A DNA stretch of 64,000 bases from Isoetes taiwanensis (GCA_021234155.1 JAJEKV010000052.1:5191606-5255605), one strand, 5' to 3'. Positions 1 to 13,889 are shown, counted from the stretch's first letter. Numbers and translations: made by a program. The notes: a model not told the origin generated them from the letters alone.

Positions 1-125
1 TGATGGCCAAATTGACCTCATTCCAGTGGCCTGACAAAAGCTATCCAAGGCATGTAGGTGTTGCTGCATGGCCTTGAGGATGTGGGCTAGGAGGTCCACA
101 TCATCTGCGTACATGAGTTGCCTAT
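1..125 (-). mobile_element. LINE-type reverse transcriptase fragment
   Basis: Read on the minus strand, the first 125 bases translate to a non-LTR retrotransposon RT segment. It contains the catalytic box LMYADDVDLLAH followed by a helix of the form QQHLHALDSFCQATGM. The YADD box and the following Leu/Phe-rich helix are standard for LINE RTs of plants. The fragment is cut by the left edge of the window, so upstream RT motifs would lie outside. No other LINE domain is visible to the right, so this is probably the 3' part of a truncated or decayed copy. Confidence 0.7.
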
Positions 126-2618
126 GATGCGGCGGTGCACAATGGTGCTCATCACCCACATAGCGGAATGACCACCCCTCTCCAATTGGTAAATTTAGAG
201 GCCAAACAATGTTGGGAGAAGCGGGCATCCACTGGCCGGACACCAATACTACCTATTAGCGAGGTAGTCTGTCGGTGTCGATCAGTAGAAGCGATTACAT
301 TAAACGCATCGCGACCATGATGTTATACTACATGAACAAACTTGATGTTATACCATATGAAAAAACCGTACTATTAAAACATTATAATATACCACATCCA
401 TTTACCAACTTTTATTACCACTTTGACAAATGCTACAAACAAGCCATTTGCAATTACCATGTCACAATACCACCCTAATAATTCTTACAACAAAATCTAG
501 TAGTTTAGCCACATATGGTTTTTAATGAAATTAACTTCCAAAGTGCATTGGTTTTATAGAATGATTTTCTAGTTATAACCATGGAAAAAACAATGTAATG
601 TTTTAAATATGTGCGACACTAATGTGATCTCATCCTCTGGAGTGCGATCCTGACCATTGGTCTACAAGTCAAGATCTATATATAGAGGCACTTCATTCTT
701 GTCGAACCATTTTGATCATTCTTCTAATGCTCAACTGCATGTATTTCGATGACAGAAAAATTTTAAACCTTTGAGAGCTTGTAAATTGCAAATTAAGATG
801 GGGATGCTCCAAGCAAATTATCATATATAATGATTTAAAAAATTGGAAATGCCTTGTATTGGAGCATCAGCATGTGATTGCTCGAGATTTCTGGATTGTA
901 ACATTATTGAAAATCATAAATACCAAAGCTTCAAATGCATCATTTTATGAATAGTGTATTTTTCACATGGATTATGTTTAGGACATATTCTACACGTGAA
1001 AGTTGGAAAGACCCGATGTGCAATGGCGATTCCTCGATTACAAAAATTTGACTAAAACAGAACAAGTTACCATTGAGAAGCAAATTATTGTTTAAGAAGG
1101 CTGACCCGACTCTTCTTCTATTTATGCAAAGCAGTACTTGAATATTCCATAAATTGCTATTTGTATAAAGCACTACATGAATGTTATGGTAAGATTAGAT
1201 TTTGCATGGCTACTCATTTGAGTAGAATGGACATAAGATATCTGCGTACTTCGTTCAGTTACGTATTGCTGTTAAGCACATATTTGTCATTCCATCCATG
1301 CACTTTCATCTTGCAACATCTGCCTGCTTGTATGCTCCTATGGAGATCGGTGATCAAAGACTTAGCGCACGCATATCATTGAGCACAATAAAACATGAAG
1401 GAAATAAAACACAACTCGAGGAATATTTTTTAAAGAAAGGCAATTAAAGGGAATAGAAGTTATGGCAGGGGATTCTGAATTTAGGGGCATACCGACGGCC
1501 AGAGAATTCTCTTTCTTTGCTCAACATCTTGCCTTTTATTTCGAGTCATTAGCTGTGGAGTTCAATACAATTATCGATTACGAAATGGGGTGGATTGGAT
1601 AAACCCCAAGCTGGCTCACCGGTAGAGGGAAATTTTTGCAAAGGGTTATTATCGCCCGTATTTTGGAAAAGCATCTCCTATACATAGACTTCTTAAAAGT
1701 AGGGGTTTTCTTCAATGAGATGCTTTGGAGGCTTTGTCTATGCTTCTACATGGAGTGATTTTCAGCAGTTGCATGCATAAAAAGCATATCCATAACACAA
1801 TGTGTGCGATCTGATTAAAACGAATATTTGCAGCAGGTTGGTTAATGTTAAAAAGTAGGACATATTACAGTTCGAGCTCTACGGGATAGAAAGAAGCAAA
1901 GGCTTTGTTCTTCGAAGGTTAGTGGTACGCAAATTTTAATGGTTGAATCTCGGTCTTATCCCAATGGCCCAACTTTGGAATAATACGTTCCGGTGAAACA
2001 ATTGCTTGTTTTTATGACGATGAACCAGCTACAGTCACCATGCAAATTTACCGTACTAAGGCATTACAAAAAGTGTCTGAGGCCCTTACTGTTCAATAAA
2101 AACGTTGATAAGCTTGAATGTTAGCGGCGTTCACTATTAAACCACTTTGCAAAGTCTAATGCATGCATTTTTAAGCCATCAAATACACATTGTCATGGCG
2201 AGTTGAGCGTTCAAGGAGAGCTCTAGAAAGCATGATTGAGCTGTTGCAGGCGACATCAATGCCCGATCTGGAGCCTCGGCGGGGTTACGCGGGCAGAAAC
2301 TTCGAACGAAATTGAATTAATCAATAATGATCTCGGCCTTCATGGCCGCGTTGCAAAGATTAGCTAAGCTGAAATACAAAATCGGTAATCATAAATCACG
2401 ACAGCTTGCTCTATTTTAAATCCATCCTATGCATCCGCGAGCGCTCTTCATAAAGGGCATCAAATGGGGTGCCATCAGCGAACCTAAACCGCGGTTGCAA
2501 CTTTATGAATCAGCCAAATTTGTTTCGACGCGGTACAAAAAGCGATTACGTAGCGGTTAAATGCGACTCACTTACGGCTCGCGACTGCGAAAGTCTACCA
2601 TTTGACATAAGCCAAAAC
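126..2618. other. Intergenic, no gene recognised; weak LTR-like patch near 600-720
   Basis: No open frame here looks like a protein. Bases about 615-715 resemble the TATA-containing part of the LTR at 25.55-25.65 kb: both have GATCTCATC, then a tatatatag-type TATA box, then CGAACCATT in the same order and similar spacing. This may be the remains of a related LTR, but the match is patchy. Confidence 0.3.
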
Positions 2619-2755
2619 CTGGAGAAATAAAGGATCATCTTTTCGGCTATATCTGCTCTTTGACCTCTCACTTAATAGCTCATATGCTTTAAAAGCCCAT
2701 TTTTTCTTAGCTTTCTTTGGATCTCTAAGCGCAATATCCCAGGCTTCCGCCCGTC
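2619..2755 (-). pseudogene. Exon-like fragment, unknown gene
   Basis: On the minus strand a stretch of about 45 codons has strongly protein-like composition (for example WDIALRDPKKAKKKWAF and AYELLSERSKSRYS). It ends at CTCCAG|GT (2617-2624), a good splice-donor shape. The Lys/Arg-rich helix with AYELLS loosely recalls a J-domain, but the HPD motif is not visible and I do not assign it. No clear acceptor or neighbouring exon was found, so it may be a captured or orphaned exon. Confidence 0.25.
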
Positions 2756-4461
2756 AGGTATATAATCCAAAGACATACATGGTACACAAACATTAGCAGA
2801 AATTACGACGAGGTAAGATGTTTGGTGATACATGGTAGCCTTTGTTTAGAAACTGAGCGGTGACATTTCAAAGTAAAGAAAAGCGGGTCCCCAAAACTTG
2901 ATCGGCTTTAAGGCGGTGATTTTGCTTTGCCCAGAACTCCGGCACAACGAGCCGCATCGCCAAATGCTTTTTTATGTTTTAAACTATGTCTAATCTAGCG
3001 AAATTGCACGGATTGGGAAAGAGCGGTTTACATTTGGAGTTCGGTGACAATGGCAGAAATACATCACCATGTGAAGGTGTAGAATGCGGTTTTAAACCTC
3101 TACCTAGCGAAGTGATGGGCAGAAACCGTGGGAGGAAGCTTCGATTCCCGCCATATCTACCGGCAAAAGGCATGGTGGAAAACACGATTCGGTAGCCTCT
3201 ACCCTATAGAAATTTGGAAAACACGATGGGGAAAAAGGATTTTTGAACATTTAGAAATCCGCGAAACCGTCGATCCTAAGCCCGCAGAATGATCTCGGTA
3301 GTGGGTTGGGGGCGACATTGCGGAGACGCCATAATTTTTATTATATAGGATGGTTTCTAATAGCTTCATCACAGGGGACACCTTTTCAACTGCGAGGGTT
3401 GGCTGCATCATAGTTCTTGAGCGAGGTCTCGGAGATAGAATCGGCATACATGTGGGTAAATGAGTTTCTTCATCTTTTAGCGCAGCGGTTAATTTCTTAA
3501 AATTTGTAATCATCTTTATGTTGCACTTATGTTATCTTGCTTAGTAAAGCTAGTACTTGGACGGCTGTCTATTTATATTTTGCCTAAGAATCACGATCTC
3601 AAAGCGTCCTTGGCCGAGATTGGAAAGGGGATGGAATAGCAAGGGTAGTTCATGGAAGTGTGAAAGAGCACAAACGTGGCGATGGTGCCCGCCGGTAGTG
3701 CGTCTGGTAACACATATGCCTATTCCTTCCTTTCCAGCACAAGGTGAGCAGAGAATTGGGGTTATTTTTCAACCTAGCTTAGATCACGAGCATGGATTTT
3801 TCAGCAGGAAAGCAGCTTTCCTAAAAGGCTAGGTTTTGGGTAAAGTAAGTACTCAATGTCTGCTACAATAACAACTTCGGCTTTGTTTTTGTAAAATTAC
3901 GTTTTGGATATGGGTTCTTGCGCTGTAGCAAAAATCGATGGAAACCTAAGAGGCGGCAACAACAAAGTAGGCTTTGGCATTTGTCTGAATGCGAAATACG
4001 GATCTGCTCAAAAGCGAGGGAGAATATTAATGATAGATTGCTTTCACGCATTTGGAGAAATGACGGGATATACATAAAAGAAAGTGTTGTTAACGGTTTA
4101 TCTTGAGTAAAGGAAATGGTATGGGAACAAATTTTACAAAATATGGTTTACGCCACGGGGCAAGGCAAACTTCCACATAGTTAAGGCTTAACATAAATCA
4201 TTCCATTCTTGACAAAGCAAAGAGGCATTCATAATATGACCATGAGCGATTAATAGGAAAAACCTTAGATGCATTTTAAGATTAGGACTTCACCACCAGC
4301 TCACCTTCATCATTGTGAAGAAAATAATGTGCTCTCTCTACTTGCTTTGACTTGACAAACACATAGTTAGGGCTCCAATTAACCTAAATGTTCCTTCTTT
4401 GATATAAAAATAGGGCGTTATTAACACCATAACGTAAAGGATAATACATAAAAACATAGAA
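2756..4461. other. No gene recognised
   Basis: Open frames of 60-105 codons exist on both strands (3.0-4.1 kb), but they overlap one another, lack recognisable domains and look like chance frames in moderately GC-balanced DNA. Confidence 0.4.
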
Positions 4462-4621
4462 GTTCCCAAAAAGCTTCTCAAATTTGACAAACCTAATAAA
4501 AGAAGAGTTCACGCATAAAAACCTTAAAGAGTTCCCAAAACTTCTCAGTTTACAAACTAATAAAAGAAGGAGAAATTCGATTATCAAAAGCTTCTCAAAG
4601 TTTAATCAGAATAAAAAGAAG
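4462..4621 (+). repeat. Degenerate tandem repeat, three copies
   Basis: Three imperfect copies of an A/T-rich unit containing CTTCTCAAA ... AATAAAAGAAG lie at about 4462-4505, 4531-4569 and 4584-4621. Spacing is uneven (69 and 53 bases). An overlapping open frame (4484-4696) is probably a by-product of the repeat. Confidence 0.6.
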
Positions 4622-7600
4622 GGAGAGTCGGTGGAATTACCTGACTTCATGGTTGACAATAAGGGAATAATGTGCTTTTGCTTTACCTTGAGTTGATGTA
4701 TGATTTAATGCATCTTCACGCAGAAGTTGTACCTATGGTTTTACGCATTACTTTACAAAGAATTTATCCATCATGTTGCTAGTTTATTTATTTACATGTA
4801 GCAGAGCTATCTTGACTAGATCTCTGATAGCGAGACACATTTTCGCGCCGAAACTCGGTATATCACTACACACCTTAGATGTCTCAATAGTAGCGGTGGA
4901 ATGCCTTAGATCTCTCGTAGCATGCACATATTGCGGGAAACTTGCGCATCAATCAAAACGACTAAGTTTGTTGAAGTTACGCATTTTTTATTCTTTGATT
5001 GGATTAAATTCCACTTTATCTATATATATAGTATCTCATCTACTTTTTTATGCGGTTAACTATGGCAGAAAAGCAATATGGCATTGTTATTGTTAGCAAG
5101 TTAGATAAGTTAATAATAACATGAAAGATTGGTAGTTGATTATGTAGTCAAGTTTTGACACTAGTAAGTCAAGCCAAAATCATGAAAGTTAGCAAGATAA
5201 ATGCTATATGGATACCATAGTAAATTTTGAAGATTGCTTTAAGAAAGGAGAAAGGGATTTTGAAAATCCCTCTAACTAAAAATAATTTGCGACAATTTAT
5301 TATTGGCGGTGTTATTGTTATTTCTGCCACGGTTCCATCCCCTCCACGACCAATGCATACGTTTTAAGCTTTGCATTTGCATCAGCTTCGCTCACGGCGT
5401 TTTAACACCGGAGAATTTGTATCATTCTATTCCTGTGCATCATTATCGGACTCTACCCATGAACTAGATGGTTGGATGGTTGGTATAGTTTATGAAGATA
5501 GTTGCTTTAAACTTCTAAGTACATAGGCACTTACTAAAACCACCGAATGACGGCGAAGACGGCAAATAAATATTAATATTACTTAGTATTCTAGATAATT
5601 CATTGGATAACTTCTGAGTTGTTATAAAGATTTTTGAGACGCTATTCTTTGACATATAGTGGAGTGAGATCGACACACCTCCGGCTTTTGTATATTATAT
5701 TTTGAATAAAATTTGAAATTGTTTGGCACAAGCGTGCCCTCAAAGATACTAAAAGGATTGTTTGTAAGGATTCAAATGATGCCCCTTCTTTTGTAGAATT
5801 GCTTGCATCTTGAACAATGCTTACGTATGTTACGACAGTGGCTCCATGAATATCTATTTGAACGTTTATGTAGTACTTTCGATTGGTTCCAGATGAACCT
5901 TTGATTAAATAGGGTTAAATTTTTTGAAAAACCTTGTGGCCCTCAGGATGGGTTTTCCCTACTGTCTCCAAGTGGCAGCGAGGAATTGCGGACCACTTAC
6001 TCTTCCTGCGATAAGGAGATGGGTGTTTAATTTTGCGGGGCTTTCTTTTACGGTGTTGTATAAGACGATGCCATTGAATGTTTGGGTTCCCGGCTCCTCA
6101 CCAAATTACCTTTGAATGCGACCGATCTCCTTCTTTCCTTGTTTTACACGGCGGTGACCAGCAAACCCACAGTCAGCCGGGTTTTGGAGCTTGGGAGTTG
6201 ATTTGATTAAGATTTAGTTTATTGCGCTGGATGGATCCAGGTTAATCCTGCGATTCTACGCTTTCGCTTCATAGCCGCGTGCAACATACGTGTCTTGTCT
6301 ATGTTTATCCCAGTTAGAATACTTATTTGTGTGCGGTCGGTTAGTATCTCGATTTTCTTTAGGGAGAGTTTAGAGATGGTTTCAAAATAACAGGTTCCCG
6401 GGAATCAATAAGATGGATTGGCTTGCCAGGATCGTTGTTGGAAAAGATCACAGTTAATCAAAACTATCCATCGTTGCAATCCACGAAAGCAGAGGGGTTA
6501 GGACAAAATCCGTTTACTTGCCACGAAAAATCTTCTTCACAACAGCGTACCCAGAGAAAACCCACTTCCGGTGGGCGTCGATATGGTCTGTAATGACTCC
6601 TTTCAGAATGAGATAAAGAGGCGCGTCTGCGTGAGGGGCGCATCTCTATGTACATCCGGCAACAAAAGCGGAAAATAAAGCGTGCCTTCTGATAGTACGC
6701 GATTTGGTTTTACCGCGCCTAGCCGATCGATACCACCACCAGGCAGATCCGCCAGCATAATTTAGAAGCTTTCGCAGGTCAAAAACTTCGACGAAACCAC
6801 GTAGCGAGGCGATGATTGGAGGCGGCATCCGGCACAAAGAATATCCATTGTTGAGCGATGGTTTAACTTGCTTTGCCCCGCTCCCGAAGAAAAATAACCC
6901 ATCTACATAGGTTGGTTAAGCGGGCAATGTTTACATTTCGGCGGGCGAATTGCGTAAATCAACCTATTTACATGGAATTGATATGTAAATCAACTCTATC
7001 TACGCTGAAGCGTAGCCAATAAAGCTGCACCAGCGATCCGCGACGTCTGGTCGGTAGAAATGGGATGGGCATACGGGCGTAACTGGAACTGGGGTGGCGG
7101 TATGCAGCACGATGGGCAGCGTACAGCGAACGGCCCAGGGCCGGCAACCACGCCCTGATTCGAGAAGCGGACACATACTCAGCTAGCGGAAATCCTAACC
7201 ACAGGGCCTTCAGGACTTCCGGTCCTGCAACTCCCAAAAGCGGGGTTTGAGCAGATTTGCCCTGGCATGTGACCAAGGAGAATCACAGGAGGGGATTCTG
7301 GAACCTCCGCAATAGAACCTCAGGAAAGCCACCCTACATACTATCTGAAGCTTCCCAAGCGCAAACTAAAAAGCTGCTTTTCAGAATTTTTAGAGGTGTG
7401 CATTCCAACTTTCAACAATAATATTTAACCAATCAGCTATGTTGTACCTGTAGTACGCTTGCTCCTTATATTCTGATTATATATTAGAGATAATGTTTTT
7501 GGTGTAGGCAGTGAACCCACTTAATTTGGGCCCGAAACAAGATCTTTTGAACCAAAGGCCGAGATCTTTCTCCTCTGGAATTCTCTTCCTGTGTTTTCGG

Positions 7601-7640
7601 CTGCCTCTTCGTTTGCCATTACGTCCATCTGATCTATTAC
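4622..7640. other. No gene recognised
   Basis: AT-rich to 5.9 kb, then more GC-rich at 6.1-7.3 kb, with short unrelated open frames (for example 5924-6115 plus and 6968-7276 minus). None shows a domain. The GC shift at 6.1-7.3 kb may mark an old insertion whose ends I could not find. Confidence 0.35.
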
Positions 7641-8126
7641 CAAAGTGAATCGAGATGAAGCTAAAGAGAGGCAGAAAGCATATTTTGGAGCTTTACGGCA
7701 CTGGAGCACTATAAAGCAGAGGATCTGATGCTTGCAAGGCCTGGATGCTGCGGATTTATGCCTCATAGTGTTTACAGAATTTGATTGTACCAAACTGGTG
7801 AAGGATTCTGTATTACAACATGCTTATAAACCTAAGGCATTAGGGGCGGCAGCCAGCACTTCAAGCTATGGCGGCTATGGTGACCGCGAGCAAAGATGCT
7901 GCAGAATACGCTGATGTACCTGGGGTTGGAAAAAGAACAGTTCTCAAAGTCGAAAGGAACGAATGGCACAGACAGCGGAATTTTACAACCAGGGGCGCTA
8001 TGTAAATGCCGGCGTATTCACATGTTAAGGTTTCTTGCCGGGCGGCTCAACGTCAAGCCGTTGGACGATCAAACTGCCTCAACAGTTCCCAATCAACCGG
8101 CTGCGTCAAAAAGGAAGACGTCTTGA
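7641..8126 (+). pseudogene. Coding-like remnant, unrecognised
   Basis: From 7641 the plus strand reads through about 90 codons with a single in-frame TGA (near 7727). It begins with a charged helix (VNRDEAKERQKAYFGALRHW) and continues LDAADLCLIVFTEFDCTKLV. After a frame change the sequence stays protein-like to 8126 with a Lys-rich end (PAASKRKTS). Composition and the long open stretch suggest a decayed exon. I do not recognise the family, and there is no convincing start or partner exon. Confidence 0.3.
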
Positions 8127-10130
8127 CCTCCGTTTCCAGTGATTTTCAGAGTCTTCGCAACTAAAGCAATAGGTAAATCTTGAAGCAATCCGTAGAAACC
8201 CGATAAACAATCTTGAAACAATCCGGTAGCAGCAATGACGATGTGAGTGATAAGCAATGGAGAACAGAATTGAGCGATGGTAATTGATGGGGACGTCCAG
8301 CATGTGAACGCCGGAATTTTTTCCAGAAGCATTGACATTTGGGGCCGCCGGAGACGTTACATGTGAGGCGTCCATAAGAAAACAGAGAAGGTTTATGCTA
8401 CTTACCTTCCAGGGATCAGAAATTGGGGCCAAAGATAATATTTTTGAATGAATCTTGCTCTGTCTGTTTATTGAGCTTACAGGGATATGTTATCAATGGC
8501 AGATAGCATTGACTCTAAAGATAAAAGTGATGAAATGGTCAGTTGTATTATGATTTTGAGATAGACAGTCCAAGTTTTATAGTTTGATCTCTGTTACATG
8601 TGCCAGAATAAGCTCTATGCTCATTTTTGTTAAAGCCCTGTTGTTGATTGGAACCGTGACCAGAATTCTGAGGCATATTCATCAGTCTTTTGGTACTGTT
8701 GGAGCCTTCACCCGAGTGGTTTCCCGTTAGTTTTACATGGTGGCTACGTTCCTAACAACCACAGGTTGTCAGTCGCATATGCTATTCTAGAGCTGGAAGC
8801 AATAAATCTAATACATTCTAATACTTCCAACTCAAAAAAAATCGTTATGAGTAGTTAATCTGCTCCTGCACATTTTATTTTCAAAATAAAACGCTTTTGC
8901 ATGCTTCGAATATATGGATATGTTTTGAGTCAAAGCACTGTAAAAGTAAGGTTGTTGCTATGATGTGGAAAGTTATAAACAACAATGGAACCCACATTTC
9001 GAAACATGAACAGTTTGCTGGAGATAAAGAGCAAAATATGAGCTTAGTTAAAACTGATCTATTTCCTTGCTTTTACTGATATTCCCTTATTTTATTATGA
9101 TGTGCAGAGATATGGCGTGAATGGTGGATAATTTACCAGGAGTTACGCTTTAATCAGCTATGTGATTTTCATTCAAAAAAGAAGATGTGGAGAAATATTA
9201 ACCTGGGTCATTTCAACATGAAGGTTTAGATGTGGTCTCGCACTCACTAATACAAAAACACACATGCTATTAAATTCTTCTTTCATCGGCATCAAGCAAA
9301 AGTGTTAACAGGCAGCTTAGGCGAAACAAATGTATCAAAGTTGATTTCCATATGTCTTTTCAAATTCAGAGCTCATGGCCTTAGAGCAAAGCACCATCAC
9401 CATTGTAGCAACTATGGATTTTGCTGCATTCTCACGTACCTGAATTTAGGTTCTCATTAGATCTACTTTCCTGTTCTTTTTTACTTTCTGAAGGCGGTCG
9501 CTTAAAGCTAATGTGTTTTAGCTTTTGTTTGAACATCAACACTTGCTTGCATTAGAGCGATGGATCCGCAAAGCTTTTGCCTCAACTGACTCAAAGATGG
9601 CCTTGGCATTTGTGATGGCATGAAGAGATTGATTTAGGTTCTACGCCTGCCGAATGCTTGAATTGACAGCACGAAGGCTTTTTGGGTGTTTTTGTAACAA
9701 AGAATACAGTGAAACGGTAACATACTTGAGATTGATAGTTTACGGTAGAATTCGACACGGCGCTTCTTTCATGATTGTTGTTGATGATGGAGAAATACCC
9801 GAGTTTTTAGATACAGATGATAATCACATTGGCATCGTGTGAATAGCATCATTTCTGCAATGAATAAGACTGCCCCAAATGAACTGTTTTTCAGAAGCAT
9901 GGAATAAAGGCTTGACTCTGGCTCTGTTATAAGGTTTGGATAGTATACAACCGAGATGTAAGTCCTGTAAGGAGGTGTATGCAGCCAATAATTGTATGTA
10001 TCATCCATATCATTATAATAGTCGGTTTTAACTTAGTATGGGCTAGATGTGGGCAATAGAACCTGCTGCTTAGTTGGACGATAGATGAGCAGCATACAAT
10101 ACCTCTATGGAGGTAGAACAACAATAAAAG
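8127..10130. other. No gene recognised
   Basis: AT-rich DNA with only short chance frames. The 62-codon plus frame at 9654-9842 has no recognisable motif. Confidence 0.4.
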
Positions 10131-10470
10131 CCAGGTATTTTCAGTGGTAAGCTCATCTTCTCTACCCTTTTGTTTCTATATAGACAACGTTTAGATAATT
10201 TCTACATTTGGAGCATTGATTTGATAACACAAACAGGGCAAAATTCTGTTTTAAAGCTATCTAAGCTATTTGTACCAAAAAGTCCAACCAACTGTGTTTC
10301 TTTCCAGAGATTATGTGCATCTTCCATCTTATTTCTGGAGCTTTGACAATGCAGGCTAAGTCACAGAAACAATATAAGCTAGGTATTTCAGTGGTAAGCT
10401 CCTCTTCTCCTCCTTTTGTTTCTATACAGACAATGTGGAATGTTCTACATTTTGAACATTGTTTTGATAC
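10131..10470 (+). repeat. Direct repeat pair of about 95 bp
   Basis: The segment at 10131-10228 (CCAGGTATTTTCAGTGGTAA onward, through TTGTTTCTATATAGACAA to TTTGATAACAC) is repeated at 10380-10470 with scattered substitutions. The copies are about 245 bases apart, immediately before the larger tandem duplication. Confidence 0.75.
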
Positions 10471-10489
10471 TTTGGCATTTTCAAGCAGG

Positions 10490-11346
10490 GGCGTTACAGT
10501 TTGTCATGAACTAAAATGTAGGTTGTTTCTTACCACAGATGGTAATAATTTGCAGAAACTTATAGGAATAAGCATGCGTTGCCAACAACCATTCCTTATG
10601 CACATGACCGTCTTGGAGATTGTGCTGTTTCACTAAATGACCATGTCATATAGCAGAATGTGAAATGGTGAGTATCAATTCGAGCGAGTTAAATTTGTCC
10701 ATGCATTGTTGTTTCCAGCCAGCACATTGATCACCAAATATACTACCACCCAGGTTTACGGAACCGGTTACGGAAACCTCTGTTTCCTGTAATTTCTATA
10801 GATGCAGATGCCTTTAAATGAGAACTATTGTCGTGTCAATTTTTTCGTTACTTGGTGAAGGCACAAATTCCACTTCAAAACATCATTTTTTAAAACAAAA
10901 TTGATGCCTTTAGAAGTATTAACATGTAGATTGTTCTTACAGATGAGCGTAATTTGCGGAAACTTATATTGGCTGTACTTATGCATTTGCCAACAGCCAT
11001 TTCACCTCATGCACGCTTATGACCTTCCTGGAAATTGTTCTGTTTTAGTAAATGACCAGATCATATAGCAGAATGTGGTAATTTGGTATCCATTGTCCAT
11101 GCATTGTTGTTTCCAGCCAACACATTGGTCTCTACTTGGGTTTTGCATGAACCGGCGCGAAAACCTCTATTTCCTACCAAATATACTTGCCAGGTTCCAT
11201 GCGAGACCGGCGCAGAAACCCCTGTTTCCTGTAGTTTCTATAGATGCAGATGCCTTTAAATCAGAACTGATGTAGGTATTTTTATTACGTGGGTGAAGGC
11301 ACATTCACATTCAAAAACACCTTTTTAAAACAAAGTGATGCCTTTA
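10490..11346 (+). repeat. Tandem duplication, unit about 410-435 bp
   Basis: Two adjacent copies (about 10490-10912 and 10917-11346) share a colinear series of words: ATGTAGRTTGTT, AATTTGCRGAAACTTATA, GCATTGTTGTTTCCAGCC, TTCTATAGATGCAGATGCC and GATGCCTTTA. The second copy carries an extra internal duplication of the GGCGC-AGAAACC segment. No coding potential is preserved, so this looks like simple segmental tandem duplication of noncoding DNA. Confidence 0.8.
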
Positions 11347-11530
11347 CATGGGAATTGTATTTTTATTGCAGTTGTAATTTTTGTTACATGAAAGCACAAA
11401 TTCCCACTTTCGACACCTTTTACACTTTAAACGTAACAATGCTTTTTGTAATTTTGTTACTGAAGGCACAAATTCTACTTTCAAAACACCTTTTACCTTT
11501 TCTAAACGTAACAGTAACATTTTTGCCAGC
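11290..11530 (+). repeat. Short repeats of a GAAGGCACAAATTC motif
   Basis: The end of the duplication runs into a small array in which GTGAAGGCACA(AA)TTC followed by an A/C-rich tract and an ACACCTTTT box recurs (near 11291, 11391 and 11461, also 10855). Confidence 0.6.
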
Positions 11531-13836
11531 ACCTTGCCCTCAAAGGCACTGGTATAGATAACAGGATATTGATTTATATTGTTTCAATATAAGCCATTAT
11601 TCGCAGCTTGATGGTGAGCATCCCTTAGGCACAGAGCAACAGAGCACCCCTTGGGAGTTTCAATATAAGGCATTGCCGAGGAAGAAGTCCAACACACATC
11701 GAGCACTTATAGGAGTCACCCTAGGTTGGGAAAAATAATGAAATGATATGCACAGGATCATTCGTTTTAAAGAATGTTCCATATCTTTGCCTAACCTAGA
11801 ATATCTCGAGAAAGGCACCTTATTAGGTTGGATTACAGAATGGGCTCATATGACTTTCTACAACCCATCAGCGCCAACCAACTATATGGTCCATGGTGAC
11901 CTTGGCCTAACAGCGCGGCTTATGCACTTGACTTATGCCGAACTGGCGAGTACCCATTGGTGTCTTCTCTAATGTCACAAATTATGGCGGTCACCACACC
12001 TTTATGGCGGTATCACCAGACTAGGAGGTTGAGATTGATTACCACAGGCGCGATTATTCTTTCATGTACATCTTTCAATGGCGCATATGTTCCTTATGCG
12101 CGTGAGCTTCATGGTAGTATTTTGCCGAGGGATCACGGATGGTGTGGACGCCCGGTGATGCTTTTCCAACCAAAGCCCAGTTAAAATTTTGCGATCCATG
12201 CTGCTCTAACAATATAAGAAATCAGGTCGGAATAGCTAACATTTTGCAAGGAAAGTAACGTTCTTTGCACAGAGGTGTCTTAACAAGCAGTGTTAGGATT
12301 GGAGAGCGGTTCCAGCGGACTATTATGCCACCGTGCCGCAATCTACTACGTAAAATGGCCTCCGCATTTCAAATTGACCTGTTTTTGCTTTTTATTTTCA
12401 ATTCAATTCAATTCTTGTGAATCCCTCTTGGGGCATGGGAGGCAATGATCCTCCTTAGCCTTAACTAGGCTAACAACCATGCATTCCCCGCCCAAAGATG
12501 GGGGTTGGAGTGTTAGGCACCATAGCACATGTCATAAATAGTTAACTAGATTCCACCTAGACAAGTTGATTCCAAGTTCTTAGTTTTCTTATCCTTTAAA
12601 GTTTATGGAACAAACCTCTGGTAATAAACATGAGTAATATGCTTTATTAAGTTCTCTTACGTTTGGTCCCATAGGCCAATTTAATATTGAGAATGACTGA
12701 TCGATACATTAGATGTGTGCCCAATGCTTTGATTCTCTTTCCACTATATATATAAATGCATATCCATAGTAAGACCAAATTTTGATATTGATGTATCAAT
12801 GAATCAATGTTTTTTATTGAGGCATGTTGTTTCACACGTTATATGGTATGCCAAGAATAGGACATCGATCAACTTGGGTTTGGAAAGAAAATAATGGCCA
12901 ATCAAAATTGTTGGTAAGGTCATTAAAGGGCCAAGATTGATTGATTCTTGAAGAAATCTGGTGGAGTGCCCAAATAAAAGGGAGGAGACTAAAAAAGAAT
13001 ACTCATTGGCTGCATTGCAAAGATTATATGCACTGTAGGTTCATTTATTGTTTATTTATTTATTCATTTATTGTTCTCTGAAAATATTAGCTAGAACTCC
13101 ATTGTTGTCTATATCAATTGCTTAGCGACCGAGCCCTGAGAGGATCTCGGGTAGTTTGGTGCAGTGTAAAGAGTCAAATCTTTGTCCAGAGCGGTCATGG
13201 ATCCCCCTTTATACCCACATGCGGCTAGATAGTACTGCACTTTTCTCAAGGGTAAGAAAACCAGGTACATGGTGGGCGTCTGAAATGTTCTATCTCACGA
13301 ATGTCATCGGAACCTTACGTGAAGAGTGCTGAAACCTATATACATCCCTCGGGGAATGTCCATACCCAGGCAACACGTTAGGTACTTATCACAAAAGTGG
13401 AGGTTGTTGGAGGCTTACAACATCTTGCTAATGGGAAGGCAATAGACTTGGATGCAATCAAATGGGCAGAGCTGCCCATAGTACCAATCCTATTTGCATT
13501 GTTCAATAGGGCGTTACAATAAGGCTTCCCTCCATAATGGACCATTAGCAGGGTTGTTTCCATCACCACCGAAAGCAAATTGACCCACAGCATTGGAGCC
13601 AGGTATATCGAACAATCATGGTCAACTCATTGTTTGTAAAGTTTTCAACCGACTTTCGACATGATTGATGAGATGGACGGAGGCGATCTAAATATCTCTC
13701 CACATAAATTCCTGCAACCTTTGCAATTACACTTAAACTACTATTGCAGTGACTACCTACTACATTACGCACTTTGTTCCATCTATGCACTATGTTCGAT
13801 CTAACGATTCCATATGTTCTAGACAATCACTTCTAG
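11531..13836. other. No gene recognised
   Basis: No domain-bearing frame. The word TTCAATTCAATTCAATTC occurs near 12400, and the following GC-richer 150 bases look like part of an old repeat. Confidence 0.4.
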
Positions 13837-13889
13837 CATTCCATTCCATTCCATTCCATTCCATTCCATTCCATTCCATTCCATTCCAT
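13837..13889 (+). repeat. (CATTC)n microsatellite, about 10.6 copies
   Basis: Uninterrupted pentanucleotide CATTC repeat over 53 bases. Confidence 0.98.

Noticed and set aside
6968-7276. 102-codon GC-rich minus-strand ORF
   Set aside because: No motif, no start or promoter context, and high local GC lowers stop frequency by chance.
8093-8432. Overlapping minus-strand ORFs of 81 and 108 codons
   Set aside because: Different frames of the same DNA, no motif, partly antisense to the coding-like remnant at 7.6-8.1 kb.
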